A stretch of 64,000 bases of DNA, from contig JAFGTS010000014.1 in NCBI GenBank assembly GCA_016933965.1, positions 1 through 64,000 on the forward strand. Direction: 5' to 3'. Each line of letters opens with the position of its first letter. Position 1 is the first letter of the stretch. The stretch comes from Deltaproteobacteria bacterium. Its GTDB lineage: Bacteria > Desulfobacterota > Syntrophia > Syntrophales > UBA2210. Of this stretch, positions 26,764 through 34,217 are shown in pieces. The notes beneath the pieces were generated by a model that saw only the letters and a list, made by a program, of their open reading frames with translations, was not told the origin of the DNA and did no database searches. The translations under genes were made by a program, and so were the position numbers.

Positions 26764-27219
26764 TCAGCCGTCTTTTCGATCCCAGTCGTAGGGGATGTGC
26801 CCGCCGTGGGGCGGATGGCGGTGTTCGTCGGACTCCTCGTAATCATAGACTTCCGTCGGCGCGTTGATCACGATGGCCTCGGCCTCGGAGACACACTTGA
26901 ACCCGTGACAGACAAGGGGAGGGATGTGCAGCAGGATCGGGTTGTGCTCACCGGCGAAGAATTCATTTATTTCCCCGCGGGTGGGTGATCCCTCGCGGTC
27001 GTCGTAAAGGACGATCTTCATCATGCCTTTCACCACGGCCATATTGTCGGACTGCGCCCGGTGATAGTGCCAGGCCTTGACCACGCCGGGATAGGCAGTC
27101 GTCATGTAGACCTGCCCGAATTTTTCGAACACCTCATCGTCGTTGCGCAGAATCTCCATCAGGCGTCCCCGCTCATCGGGAATCACCCGCAGCTTTTTGA
27201 CCTTTACGCCCTCGATCAT
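26764..27219 (-). CDS. rmlC: dTDP-4-dehydrorhamnose 3,5-epimerase-like cupin protein
   Basis: A 151-residue cupin. VIPDERGRLMEILR, YMTTAYPGVVKAWHYHRAQSDNMAVVKG and IPPLVCHGFKC are the RmlC-type conserved strands and include the catalytic-region His residues. It is shorter than classical RmlC (about 180), so it may act on a different nucleotide sugar. The downstream order rmlA-rmlC is typical, but rmlB and rmlD are not in the window. The ATG at 27219 has GGGGGAGATCC upstream and lies 25 bases after rmlA. It ends next to the right end of the RAYT unit. Confidence 0.8.
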   Translation of the reverse strand: MIEGVKVKKLRVIPDERGRLMEILRNDDEVFEKFGQVYMTTAYPGVVKAWHYHRAQSDNMAVVKGMMKIVLYDDREGSPTRGEINEFFAGEHNPILLHIPPLVCHGFKCVSEAEAIVINAPTEVYDYEESDEHRHPPHGGHIPYDWDRKDG

Positions 27220-27244
27220 AGGATCTCCCCCTTGGAAATGATTG

Positions 27245-27973
27245 TCACGGCTTGTTCGCCCCCGTCTTTGCCACCAGATTGCTCGCGTTCAGGAGTGACT
27301 CGAAGGTTCCCGCGTCGGTCCACCAGCCCTCGAGGAAATCACAGGTCATGGTCCCTTCCCGGATATAGTGGTTGTTGACATCCGTTATTTCCAGCTCTCC
27401 GCGGTCCGACGGTTTCAGCGTCCTGATGACGTCAAAAACGGTCCTGTCGTACATATAGATCCCCGTCACCGCGTAAGATGAGGCGGGCTCCTTCGGTTTC
27501 TCGTCTATGCGGACGATCCGGTCTCCCTCGAAGGCGGGGACACCGAAACGCTGGGGATCGGGTACTTCCTTGAGAAGGATCTTCGCCCCCCGTTCCTGTT
27601 TTTTGAAGGACTCGACGGCGCTCCTGATATTCTTTTCGATGATATTGTCACCGAGAACGATGACGATCCGGTCATCGTCGGCAAAATGCTCAGCCAGGCG
27701 GAGCGCGTCAGCGATACCTCCTTCTCCTTCCTGATAGGTATAGTTGATATGCTTCAGGCCGAAATCCTTCCCGTTTCCCAGGAGCCGCAGAAAGTCGCCG
27801 GCGTTGTTGCCGCCGGTCACGATCAGTATCTGGTCGATACCGGCATTGATGAGGGTCCGAAGCGGGTAGAATATCATGGGCTTGTCGAATACGGGGAGAA
27901 GATGCTTGTTCGTGATCTTCGTAAGCGGGAACATGCGGGTGCCGAGGCCCCCGGCCAGTATGATGCCTTTCAT
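27245..27973 (-). CDS. rmlA: glucose-1-phosphate thymidylyltransferase-like nucleotidyltransferase
   Basis: A 242-residue NTP_transferase. The N-terminal nucleotide-binding motif is MKGIILAGGLGTRMFPLT, followed by KHLLPVFDKPMIFYPL, GDNI and GVPAFEGDRIVRIDEKP. It activates a sugar 1-phosphate, usually glucose, to dTDP-sugar. It belongs to the short class that lacks the C-terminal allosteric tail of RmlA (about 290 residues). The frame is open to 28117, but GGAGG five bases before the ATG at 27973 fixes the start. It is divergent from ribD with 173 bases between. Confidence 0.9.
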   Translation of the reverse strand: MKGIILAGGLGTRMFPLTKITNKHLLPVFDKPMIFYPLRTLINAGIDQILIVTGGNNAGDFLRLLGNGKDFGLKHINYTYQEGEGGIADALRLAEHFADDDRIVIVLGDNIIEKNIRSAVESFKKQERGAKILLKEVPDPQRFGVPAFEGDRIVRIDEKPKEPASSYAVTGIYMYDRTVFDVIRTLKPSDRGELEITDVNNHYIREGTMTCDFLEGWWTDAGTFESLLNASNLVAKTGANKP

Positions 27974-28081
27974 CGATTCCTCCTTCATATACGGGTGGTT
28001 CCGCATATATAGCACAGGTGGTCCCGGCTTCGCCACCCGTATTGTCTGGATACCAACCTGAAAATCACATAAGAGCCCTTC

Positions 28082-28110
28082 TTTACAGAACTGGAAACCT
28101 GTAGTATATG
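28082..28110 (+). promoter_or_regulatory. candidate sigma70 promoter of ribD
   Basis: TTTACA (28082-28087), a 17-bp spacer and TATATG (28105-28110), about 37 bp upstream of the ribD start. No FMN riboswitch is recognisable in the short leader. Confidence 0.45.
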
Positions 28111-28146
28111 CTTCCACAGTCGCTCAATATCAACCGAGGGGTATCG

Positions 28147-29238
28147 ATGAACGATAGGGATTACATGGAGCGGGCGATCCGGCTCGCCCGAAAGGGAGAA
28201 GGCCGGGTGAGCCCGAATCCGATGGTCGGTGCCGTCATCGTCAAAAAGGGCATAATAATCGGCGAGGGCTACCACAGGCAGTTCGGCGGTCCCCATGCCG
28301 AGATACAGGCCCTTCATAATGCTGTTGAACCGGTCGATGGGGCCACCTGGTATGTTACCCTCGAGCCCTGTTCCCACCATGGAAAGACACCGCCCTGTGT
28401 CGATGCGATCATCGCGTCACGGCCGGCCAGGGTGGTGGCTGGAGTGCAGGACCCCAATCCGGTCGTTGGGGGCAAGGGGTTGGAAAAACTACGCAAACAG
28501 GGGATCGACGTCACGCTCGGAGTGCTGGAGGAGGAATGCCGGGAGTTGAACGAGACCTTTTTCACCTTCATGACGACCCACCGCCCCTTCGTTACACTGA
28601 AATACGCCCAGACCGCGGATGGAAGGATAGCCGCGGGAACCGGTGACTCACGGTGGGTCAGCTCCGAGCCTTCCCGGCGTTTCGCCCATATGCTGCGGTC
28701 ACACCATGACGCCATCCTGGTGGGTGTGGATACGGTGATCCATGATGACCCGGAACTGACGGTCCGGCTGGTGCGGGGCCGGAATCCCCTCCGGATCGTC
28801 CTGGACTCGACGCTGCGTATTCCCGATAATGCCCGGATCCTTCGGGACCAGGACCAGGCCAATACGGTGGTCGTCGCCGCTGAAGGATGTTCAGAGAAAC
28901 GGCGGCGGAAACTGCTGGACCGGGGTGTCGAAACGATAACCGTCCCGGCCGGTGATTCGGGTATCAACCCGGAAACGCTCCTGATGGAACTGGGGAGCCG
29001 AAGCATATCGTCCCTCCTGGTCGAAGGGGGCTCAAAGGTCATCACCTCTTTCCTGAAGGAGCACCTCGCGGACCGGCTCGTGATCATCACGGCCCCGAAG
29101 ATACTGGGCGCCGGTATTGAGGCGGTCGGCGACCTCGACAGCACGAGCATCGATGATGCCCTGCAGCTCTCCCTGCGCAGGATCACCCGGAAGGGAGACG
29201 ATGTAATACTCGATTACCGGATGAAGAGAAGGGATTAG
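28147..29238 (+). CDS. ribD: bifunctional riboflavin biosynthesis deaminase/reductase RibD
   Basis: A 363-residue two-domain enzyme for the second and third steps of riboflavin synthesis. The N-terminal deaminase has zinc ligands H50 (in HAE, 50-52), C75 and C84 (PCSHHGKTPPC). The C-terminal reductase starts near residue 145 with RPFVTLKYAQTADGRIA and has DAILVGVDTVIHDDPELTVR and LLVEGGSKVITSFL. The ATG at 28147 has GAGGGG upstream; an earlier in-frame ATG at 28108 has no ribosome site. The rest of the rib pathway is not adjacent. A NusG paralogue follows nine bases later. Confidence 0.95.
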   Translation: MNDRDYMERAIRLARKGEGRVSPNPMVGAVIVKKGIIIGEGYHRQFGGPHAEIQALHNAVEPVDGATWYVTLEPCSHHGKTPPCVDAIIASRPARVVAGVQDPNPVVGGKGLEKLRKQGIDVTLGVLEEECRELNETFFTFMTTHRPFVTLKYAQTADGRIAAGTGDSRWVSSEPSRRFAHMLRSHHDAILVGVDTVIHDDPELTVRLVRGRNPLRIVLDSTLRIPDNARILRDQDQANTVVVAAEGCSEKRRRKLLDRGVETITVPAGDSGINPETLLMELGSRSISSLLVEGGSKVITSFLKEHLADRLVIITAPKILGAGIEAVGDLDSTSIDDALQLSLRRITRKGDDVILDYRMKRRD

Positions 29239-29247
29239 AGCAGGGAA

Positions 29248-29751
29248 ATGTCCTGGTACGCCGTTCATACCCGCAGCCGTCACGAGGATCGTGTCCATGC
29301 CCGCCTGACGCAGAAGTCCATCGACACCTTTCTTCCCAAGATGGAAGTGTGGAGCAGGCGGAAGGACCGGAGAAAACGGATACAGGTCCCCCTTTTTTCC
29401 GGTTATCTCTTTGTTAATATTGAAGAACTGACGAATGAGAGAAAACTTGACGTCCTGACGACGGCCGGTGTGGTCAGGATACTCGGAAGACCTGACAGCA
29501 GCAGGCCGGAACCGGTTCCCGACGAGCAGATCGAGGCGGTGCAGCGTCTTGTCAACTCCGACGTGGAGCTCCAACCCTTTGAATATCCTCGGGCGGGTGA
29601 ACCGGCCCGTATCGTGGACGGCCCCTTCAAGGGTATCGAGGGAACCGTTATCAGTACCGATTACCGCAAGAATCTTTTTGTCGTTTCCATTGACATCCTG
29701 CAACGATCCGTTGCCATTCGGGTCGAGGGATTCCAGATAGAGAAGGTGTGA
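29248..29751 (+). CDS. NusG-family specialised transcription elongation factor (RfaH/UpxY-like)
   Basis: A 167-residue NusG paralogue. The NGN domain (1-105) begins MSWYAVHTRSRHEDRV and contains FLPKMEVWSRRKDRRK and VPLFSGYLFVNI. A linker leads to a KOW domain with GEPARIVDGPFKGIEGTV. Such paralogues bind paused RNA polymerase and help transcribe long polysaccharide operons. The true nusG normally sits with secE and rpl genes, so this is a specialised copy. It follows ribD and is about 4.3 kb before the polysaccharide locus rather than at its head, so its target is not certain. Only five bases separate it from the convergent RNase Z-like gene. Confidence 0.85.
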   Translation: MSWYAVHTRSRHEDRVHARLTQKSIDTFLPKMEVWSRRKDRRKRIQVPLFSGYLFVNIEELTNERKLDVLTTAGVVRILGRPDSSRPEPVPDEQIEAVQRLVNSDVELQPFEYPRAGEPARIVDGPFKGIEGTVISTDYRKNLFVVSIDILQRSVAIRVEGFQIEKV

Positions 29752-29756
29752 GGGCC

Positions 29757-30782
29757 TCAAAATAGGGGGATTTCCTCTTCAAGATCAATGAAGGCTTCCA
29801 GTGCCTCGTCTTCCAGAAGAAACTCCTGACCACGGTATTTCGGGGAAAAGTGAAAGAGGACAAACCGCTTTACCCCGGCCTTTCGCGCCAGTTCGCCCGC
29901 CTGGCGTGCCGTCAGATGGTATTTCGCGGCGGCCTGCTCGGCCTCCTCGTCAAGAAAGGGTGCTTCGATGAAGAGGATGTCGGCCGATTCGGCCAAGTCT
30001 ATGATCTTCCTCGCGTTTTCCTCGCTGTACACGGCGTCCGCCACGTAGGCCAGCTTCTGGCCCGGCGTTATCATGACAAGGCTGTCCCGCAATCTGCCCA
30101 GCGGCATCGTTGCGGCTTCCCCGCCCCTCCCGGTCTTCACTGTTCGGGGCAGGGAGACCGGCGTCTCGTCGGGTTCATTGCGCCGTATACGGTCTTTCAG
30201 GTCAGCCAGCCAGTCGCCCTGGGGAAGACCGAGCTCTTCCAGGGCGTTTTTCATGATATTGATATGTTGTTTCTCCTTCAGGGAGAAGGCGAGGGAGGGT
30301 ATCCGGTGATCGAGAAAGGCGGTTTTCACGATACAGTCTTCCCGGTCCAGAAGGACAGCGGAGGTGTCCGTCATTTCGCCGGTGACTTCTCCGCTGAAGG
30401 CGTTCCGGCACTCGAATCGCTTCGTTATCCTTTTGTTTTCATGAACTTCCGTGACATCGATGACGAAATCATTACTGTAGTTTCCCACCAGGTTCCAGCT
30501 GTAGGCGCCGATCTTGCTTTCCACGTTGGTGATAAACCCCGGCGGACCGAAGAGAGAAAGGTGCCTGTCGCGCCCCAGGCAGATCCTCAGGATGTAATCG
30601 AACCCGATGAAGTGATCCATGTGGGTGTGGGATACGAAGATATTGCTGAGTCTCAGTATCTTTCGCGACGGGGTGGCGCAGAGATTTCCCACATCAAAGA
30701 GAAAGGCTTCATTGCGGTGCTTGAATTTCACATAGACACCGGGATCGGCGCAGGGTTCGTTGATGAGTTCGGCCGAAAACAT
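29757..30782 (-). CDS. MBL-fold hydrolase, ribonuclease Z-like
   Basis: A 341-residue metallo-beta-lactamase-fold protein. The main zinc motif is SHTHMDHFIGFD (HxHxDH), with other ligands at FLDHRIPSLAFSL, VADAVY and HFSPKYRG. The long form of the RNase Z/ElaC group processes tRNA 3' ends, but the fold also serves other phosphodiesterases, and this protein has a larger insert than ElaC (about 305). No lactonase or arylsulfatase motif was seen. It is a single gene convergent with the NusG paralogue; upstream lies a repeat-rich gap. Confidence 0.75.
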   Translation of the reverse strand: MFSAELINEPCADPGVYVKFKHRNEAFLFDVGNLCATPSRKILRLSNIFVSHTHMDHFIGFDYILRICLGRDRHLSLFGPPGFITNVESKIGAYSWNLVGNYSNDFVIDVTEVHENKRITKRFECRNAFSGEVTGEMTDTSAVLLDREDCIVKTAFLDHRIPSLAFSLKEKQHINIMKNALEELGLPQGDWLADLKDRIRRNEPDETPVSLPRTVKTGRGGEAATMPLGRLRDSLVMITPGQKLAYVADAVYSEENARKIIDLAESADILFIEAPFLDEEAEQAAAKYHLTARQAGELARKAGVKRFVLFHFSPKYRGQEFLLEDEALEAFIDLEEEIPLF

Positions 30783-30868
30783 GGTATCACTTTACCTGTT
30801 GATTTTTTTTGGGAAAATCACTATAAACGAGGGCTCCGGCGGAGTCAAGGATTACCCGCGGAGGAAGA

Positions 30869-30900
30869 GAGCTCGTGAGCTCGTGAGTTCATAAGCTCTT
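30869..30900. repeat. degenerate 8-bp tandem repeat (GAGCTCGT type)
   Basis: Four units, GAGCTCGT, GAGCTCGT, GAGTTCAT and AAGCTCTT. It lies in the 30783-31133 gap between the divergent RNase Z-like and release-factor-like genes, which otherwise contains only repeats. Confidence 0.7.
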
Positions 30901-30920
30901 GAGTTTTTTGCAGTGTAGTT

Positions 30921-30940
30921 GCCCGATCCATCGGGCGTTT
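30921..30940. repeat. GCCCGAT/ATCGGGC hairpin with GTTTT, dispersed
   Basis: GCCCGAT (30921-30927) pairs with ATCGGGC (30930-30936), preceded by TGTAGTT and followed by GTTTT. A close relative lies at 37641-37660, also after TGTAGTT. It could act as a terminator but follows no plus-strand gene. Confidence 0.6.
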
Positions 30941-30976
30941 TGAAAAAGCGCCGATAAATAGGCACACTACTATTTT

Positions 30977-31054
30977 CCTCCCTTTGTAAGGGGAGGCCGG
31001 GAGGGATTTATATTTACAAATCCCCCTCAATCCCCCTTTTTCAAAGGGGGAGGC
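30977..31054. repeat. G/C-tract inverted repeat (CCCCCTTTTTCAAAGGGGG type)
   Basis: Two related arms, TCCTCCCTTTGTAAGGGGAGG (30977-30997) and AATCCCCCTTTTTCAAAGGGGGAGG (31029-31053), each fold alone and can also pair with each other through GGGATTT and AAATCCC. There is no open reading frame. It resembles miniature dispersed elements common in deltaproteobacterial genomes (general impression, not searched). Confidence 0.6.
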
Positions 31055-31066
31055 GGGTTTTGTCCC

Positions 31067-31130
31067 GCACTCAGGCACTCAGGCACTCAGGCACTCAGGC
31101 ACTCAGGTACTCAGGTACTCAGGTACTCAG
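31067..31130. repeat. 8 x 8-bp tandem repeat, five GCACTCAG then three GTACTCAG
   Basis: Eight consecutive octamers with no other variation. The array ends three bases before the ATG of the release-factor-like gene, so its 3' units form the ribosome-binding region. Confidence 0.95.
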
Positions 31131-31133
31131 ATC

Positions 31134-31550
31134 ATGTTCGCTGTATCAGAACAGAAGGAAAAGGAACTGCTTGACAGGATGGAGAAGCTCGGGGTCCGGG
31201 ATGAAGACCTGCGGGAGACGTTCGTCAGGTCCTCGGGTCGCGGCGGGCAGAAGGTGAACAAGACCTCCAGTTGCGTCCATCTCATCCACAAGCCCACGGG
31301 CCTTATCGTCAAGTGCCAGCAGGAGCGGTCGCAGGCGCTGAATCGATTTCTGGCCCGGCGGATCCTCCTGGACCGCCTTGAACGGATAGAAAAAGGAAGA
31401 CAGAGCGCTGAAGGACAGCGCATCGAGAAGATAAAAAGACAGAAACGAAAACGGTCAAAGCGGGCCAAGGAGAAAGTTCTGCAATCGAAGCACCTGCAGT
31501 CTGAGAAAAAGATGCGTCGCGCGAAGATCCCTCTTCCCGAAGGGGAGTAG
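31134..31550 (+). CDS. peptide chain release factor-like protein (GGQ domain only)
   Basis: A 138-residue RF-1 catalytic-domain protein without codon-recognition domains. The GGQ motif is in FVRSSGRGGQKVNKTSSCVHL, followed by GLIVKCQQERSQALNRFLARRILLDRL and a strongly basic C-terminal tail (KRQKRKRSKRAKEK). The tail recalls ArfB/YaeJ, which rescues stalled ribosomes by entering an empty mRNA channel, although the sequence is closer to the RF-like group found next to unrelated genes. The start codon lies directly after the octamer array; the only Shine-Dalgarno-like bases are AGG within the repeats. A strong bidirectional terminator follows. Confidence 0.85.
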   Translation: MFAVSEQKEKELLDRMEKLGVRDEDLRETFVRSSGRGGQKVNKTSSCVHLIHKPTGLIVKCQQERSQALNRFLARRILLDRLERIEKGRQSAEGQRIEKIKRQKRKRSKRAKEKVLQSKHLQSEKKMRRAKIPLPEGE

Positions 31551-31570
31551 GCCCGGCTTTTTCAAGGCAA

Positions 31571-31608
31571 AAAAAGGGGGAAGTCGCTCTTATACGCTCC
31601 CCCTTTTT
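31571..31608. terminator. bidirectional intrinsic terminator between the RF-like gene and atpE
   Basis: AAAAAGGGGGA (31571-31581) pairs with TCCCCCTTTTT (31598-31608) around a 16-nt loop. The T-rich 3' side serves the plus-strand gene and the A-rich 5' side serves the minus-strand atpE. Confidence 0.85.
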
Positions 31609-31627
31609 CCCTATGAGACCACAATCA

Positions 31628-32002
31628 CTATCCGACGATGTACTTCAGCAGCGGATTGGCATACAGGATCGCCAGAGCAATAACGAGCGCGTAGATCGCG
31701 ATGGACTCGGTCATTGCCATACCGACCAGCATGGTAAGCATGATTTTGCCCTGTGCGTCAGGATTTCTGCCCACGGCGTTCGTGGCTCCACCCGTCGCCT
31801 GCCCCATTCCGAGACCGGGACCGAATGCACCCACACCCATTGCAATACCGGCCGCGATGATACTGCACGCGAGAACAAGCGCCTTTCCCGATACGTCGCC
31901 ACCTGCGGCTGCTTCCTCAGCGGCGAACGCGAAGGGTGCCGTTACCATCAGACCCGCCAGGGAAATCATGCAGTACATGATGCCTCTCAACATTTTTCTC
32001 AT
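31628..32002 (-). CDS. atpE: ATP synthase F0 subunit c with signal-like N-terminal extension
   Basis: A 124-residue rotor subunit. Residues 1-28 form a signal-peptide-like segment (MRKMLRG, hydrophobic core, APFAFAAEE), probably a presequence as in other delta-type c subunits. The mature part has helix 1 (GKALVLACSIIAAGIAMGVGAFGPG), the conserved polar loop GRNPDAQGK and helix 2 with the ion-carrying carboxylate E99 in MAMTESIAIYALV. The Gln that in Ilyobacter c-rings helps bind Na+ (GPGVGQ) is Met here (GPGLGM), which argues for H+. No atpB or atpI is adjacent. The ATG at 32002 has AAAGGAG upstream. Confidence 0.93.
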   Translation of the reverse strand: MRKMLRGIMYCMISLAGLMVTAPFAFAAEEAAAGGDVSGKALVLACSIIAAGIAMGVGAFGPGLGMGQATGGATNAVGRNPDAQGKIMLTMLVGMAMTESIAIYALVIALAILYANPLLKYIVG

Positions 32003-32114
32003 ACCGTATCCACTCCTTTCATTGATTTTTTCCGCTCCGCCGGTCAGAAAACATCCTCTCCCATAACCGGTATGGCACGGGTCGGAACTTCTCACCATTG
32101 TAGCAGATGGGACC

Positions 32115-32143
32115 TCTTTATCTGCAAGAAAAACGATTGTCAA
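32115..32143 (-). promoter_or_regulatory. candidate sigma70 promoter of atpE
   Basis: On the minus strand, a perfect TTGACA (32138-32143), 17 bp and TAAAGA (32115-32120). It lies about 110 bp upstream of the atpE start. The divergent siroheme decarboxylase gene starts 50 bp away. Confidence 0.55.
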
Positions 32144-32192
32144 GCAATATTTAGATATGCTAAGGAAAATTTCCATCGAGGTAATTTTTGTC

Positions 32193-32669
32193 ATGATTTT
32201 TCCGGCCATTACGGAGAAAGAAAAATCGATCGCCCGGGTCGTGCAGGGTGACCTCCCCCTTGTCAGGAAGCCTTTCGAAGAAGCCGGCCGGCGGATCGGA
32301 ACAACGGGAGCGGAGGCCCTCGAAACGATCCGGTCCCTTGTGAAGCGCGGCATTATCAGGAAATTCGGCGCTATTCTGAAACATCGTGAAGCGGGATTCA
32401 GGAGAAATGCCATGGTGGTCTGGGCGGTGCCGCCGGAGCGCTGTGAGGAGATCGGGGGAAAACTGGCGGCCTGCCGCGATATTACCCACTGTTACGAGAG
32501 GACACCTCCCTTTGAGGGCATCTACACGATCTTTACCATGGTCCACTGCCGGGATGAGGAACCGGAGCAGCGGGTCGCCGCTCTCGCCCGGCACATCGGC
32601 ATCGATTCTTATGCAATTCTCAGAAGTCTCGAGGAATACAAGAAGAGCAGCATGGAGTATTTTTCATGA
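32193..32669 (+). CDS. siroheme decarboxylase subunit (AhbA/AhbB/NirDLGH type)
   Basis: A 158-residue AsnC/Lrp-like protein. There is an N-terminal winged helix ([31 protein letters not shown]) and a segment [28 protein letters not shown] that is diagnostic for the NirD/AhbA group. The C-terminal ligand-binding fold contains [25 protein letters not shown]. AhbA and AhbB together decarboxylate siroheme to didecarboxysiroheme in the alternative heme pathway. Only one subunit gene is present here; the partner must lie elsewhere. ATG at 32193 has GAGGTAA upstream. Its stop overlaps the hemL start by four bases, so the two heme-pathway genes are coupled. Confidence 0.85.
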   Translation: MIFPAITEKEKSIARVVQGDLPLVRKPFEEAGRRIGTTGAEALETIRSLVKRGIIRKFGAILKHREAGFRRNAMVVWAVPPERCEEIGGKLAACRDITHCYERTPPFEGIYTIFTMVHCRDEEPEQRVAALARHIGIDSYAILRSLEEYKKSSMEYFS

Positions 32670-33946
32670 AAAAGAAGTCAGCCGTCTATTTTGAAGAGGC
32701 ACAGAACTATATCCCGGGTGGCGTCAACAGTCCCGTCAGGGCCTTCAGGTCCGTTCAGGGCGACCCGCTTTTCATCTCCCGCGCCTCGGGGGCACGAATA
32801 TATGATGCCGATGGAAAAGAATATATTGACTACGTGGCTTCCTGGGGTCCCATGATCGCGGGACATGCGCATCCCGCCGTTGTGACGGCCATTCAGGAGG
32901 CCGCCGGAAGGGGAACCAGTTACGGCGCGCCGACGGAACTGGAGATCGAGATGGCCCGGTGCATCGTTGAAGCCTTTCCCGCCATCGACATGGTGAGAAT
33001 GGTCAACTCCGGAACGGAGGCGACCATGAGCGCCGTCAGGCTCGCCCGCGGCGTGACAGGGAAAAATAAAATACTGAAATTTGAGGGATGCTATCACGGA
33101 CATGTTGATTCCCTCCTCGTCAAGGCGGGATCGGGCGTGGCTACCCTGGGAATACCCGGAAGTCCCGGCGTCCCTCCGGAATTGGCGGCATTGACCGTTA
33201 CCGTTCCTTACAACAACATCGACGCCGTGAGGGATGCCCTTGACGAATACGGTACTGAGACGGCCTGTGTCATCGTGGAGCCGGTAGCCGGGAACATGGG
33301 TGTTGTCCCGCCTCTGCCGGGGTTCCTCGAAGAGCTCAGGGAAATAACCCGCAAGAAAGATGTTATCCTCATTTTCGACGAGGTCATTACCGGCTTCCGC
33401 CTTTGCTACGGCGGGCTCCAGAACCTGGCCGGCATCGAACCCGACCTGACCTGTCTCGGAAAGATCATCGGCGGCGGTCTCCCCGTGGGGGCCTTCGGCG
33501 GCAGGAAAGACATTATGGAACAACTGGCGCCCCTGGGGCCGGTCTATCAGGCGGGAACCCTCTCAGGGAACCCCCTTGCCATGGCGGCGGGGCTCGCCAC
33601 GCTGAAGATATTACGGGAAACGGACGGCTATAAAGATTTGGAACGGCGAACCTCCTATCTCTGCGAAGAGACGGACGGCCTTTTCGTTGAAAAGGGGATC
33701 CCCCTCACCATCAACCAGGTCGGTTCGATGTTCACCCTTTTCTTTACGCCGGCGGCCGTCGTTGATTTTCAATCGGCCAACGCCTGTGATACCGGGCGCT
33801 TCGCGTCCTTCTTCAAAGGCATGCTTGAAAGGGGCATCAGTATGGCGCCCTCCCAGTTCGAGAGTTCCTTTCTGTCGCTCGCCCACAACGACGAAGATAT
33901 TGACCATACTCTCCAGGCCTGCAGGGAGACGCTTGCGGACCTGTGA
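32666..33946 (+). CDS. hemL: glutamate-1-semialdehyde 2,1-aminomutase
   Basis: A PLP enzyme of the C5 pathway giving 5-aminolevulinate, 426 residues as expected. Motifs: the N-terminal [30 protein letters not shown] (phosphate-binding region), [23 protein letters not shown] and [17 protein letters not shown] with the Schiff-base Lys. [14 protein letters not shown] follows. It starts at an ATGA overlap with the siroheme decarboxylase gene, linking the first and late steps of tetrapyrrole synthesis. Downstream is a 270-bp gap with the promoter of the polysaccharide locus and a long leader. Confidence 0.97.
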   Translation: MKKKSAVYFEEAQNYIPGGVNSPVRAFRSVQGDPLFISRASGARIYDADGKEYIDYVASWGPMIAGHAHPAVVTAIQEAAGRGTSYGAPTELEIEMARCIVEAFPAIDMVRMVNSGTEATMSAVRLARGVTGKNKILKFEGCYHGHVDSLLVKAGSGVATLGIPGSPGVPPELAALTVTVPYNNIDAVRDALDEYGTETACVIVEPVAGNMGVVPPLPGFLEELREITRKKDVILIFDEVITGFRLCYGGLQNLAGIEPDLTCLGKIIGGGLPVGAFGGRKDIMEQLAPLGPVYQAGTLSGNPLAMAAGLATLKILRETDGYKDLERRTSYLCEETDGLFVEKGIPLTINQVGSMFTLFFTPAAVVDFQSANACDTGRFASFFKGMLERGISMAPSQFESSFLSLAHNDEDIDHTLQACRETLADL

Positions 33947-33997
33947 AAACCTCTCCACGGGTACATTGTTCATCATCTATCACCCCCCCTTTTCTCT

Positions 33998-34026
33998 TTG
34001 ACAGAGTACGGCTGTTATTATATAGA
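33998..34026 (+). promoter_or_regulatory. strong sigma70-type promoter of the polysaccharide locus
   Basis: TTGACA (33998-34003), a 17-bp spacer and TATAGA (34021-34026). Transcription would start near 34033, leaving a leader of about 185 nt before the first gene. The leader holds no riboswitch I can name and no recognised ops element. It has a few short GC-rich segments. Confidence 0.75.
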
Positions 34027-34217
34027 CCTAACTCCATGAGATTTCATAAAAACCTTACGGGTTACAGGATATTGCGCCACCGGGGAACCACTATTGAAGG
34101 AAGGGTGTTTCATCCGACGGGGATATGTTTCCCACTGTGAATGAGGAAAGGTATGGCGCAGTTCATGTAATTCAAAGGGCGAAGCTGTACATTTTTTGAA
34201 TGAAGGAGCCGTTTCAC

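Noticed and set aside
31067-31130. CRISPR array
   Set aside because: Units are 8 bp and contiguous, with no spacers and no cas genes.
33943-34140. A 65-codon plus-strand frame between hemL and the dehydrogenase gene
   Set aside because: It spans the promoter at 33998-34026 and has no ribosome site or coding character.
34033-34217. Cyclic-di-GMP (GEMM) riboswitch in the polysaccharide leader
   Set aside because: The conserved GEMM core sequences are absent.
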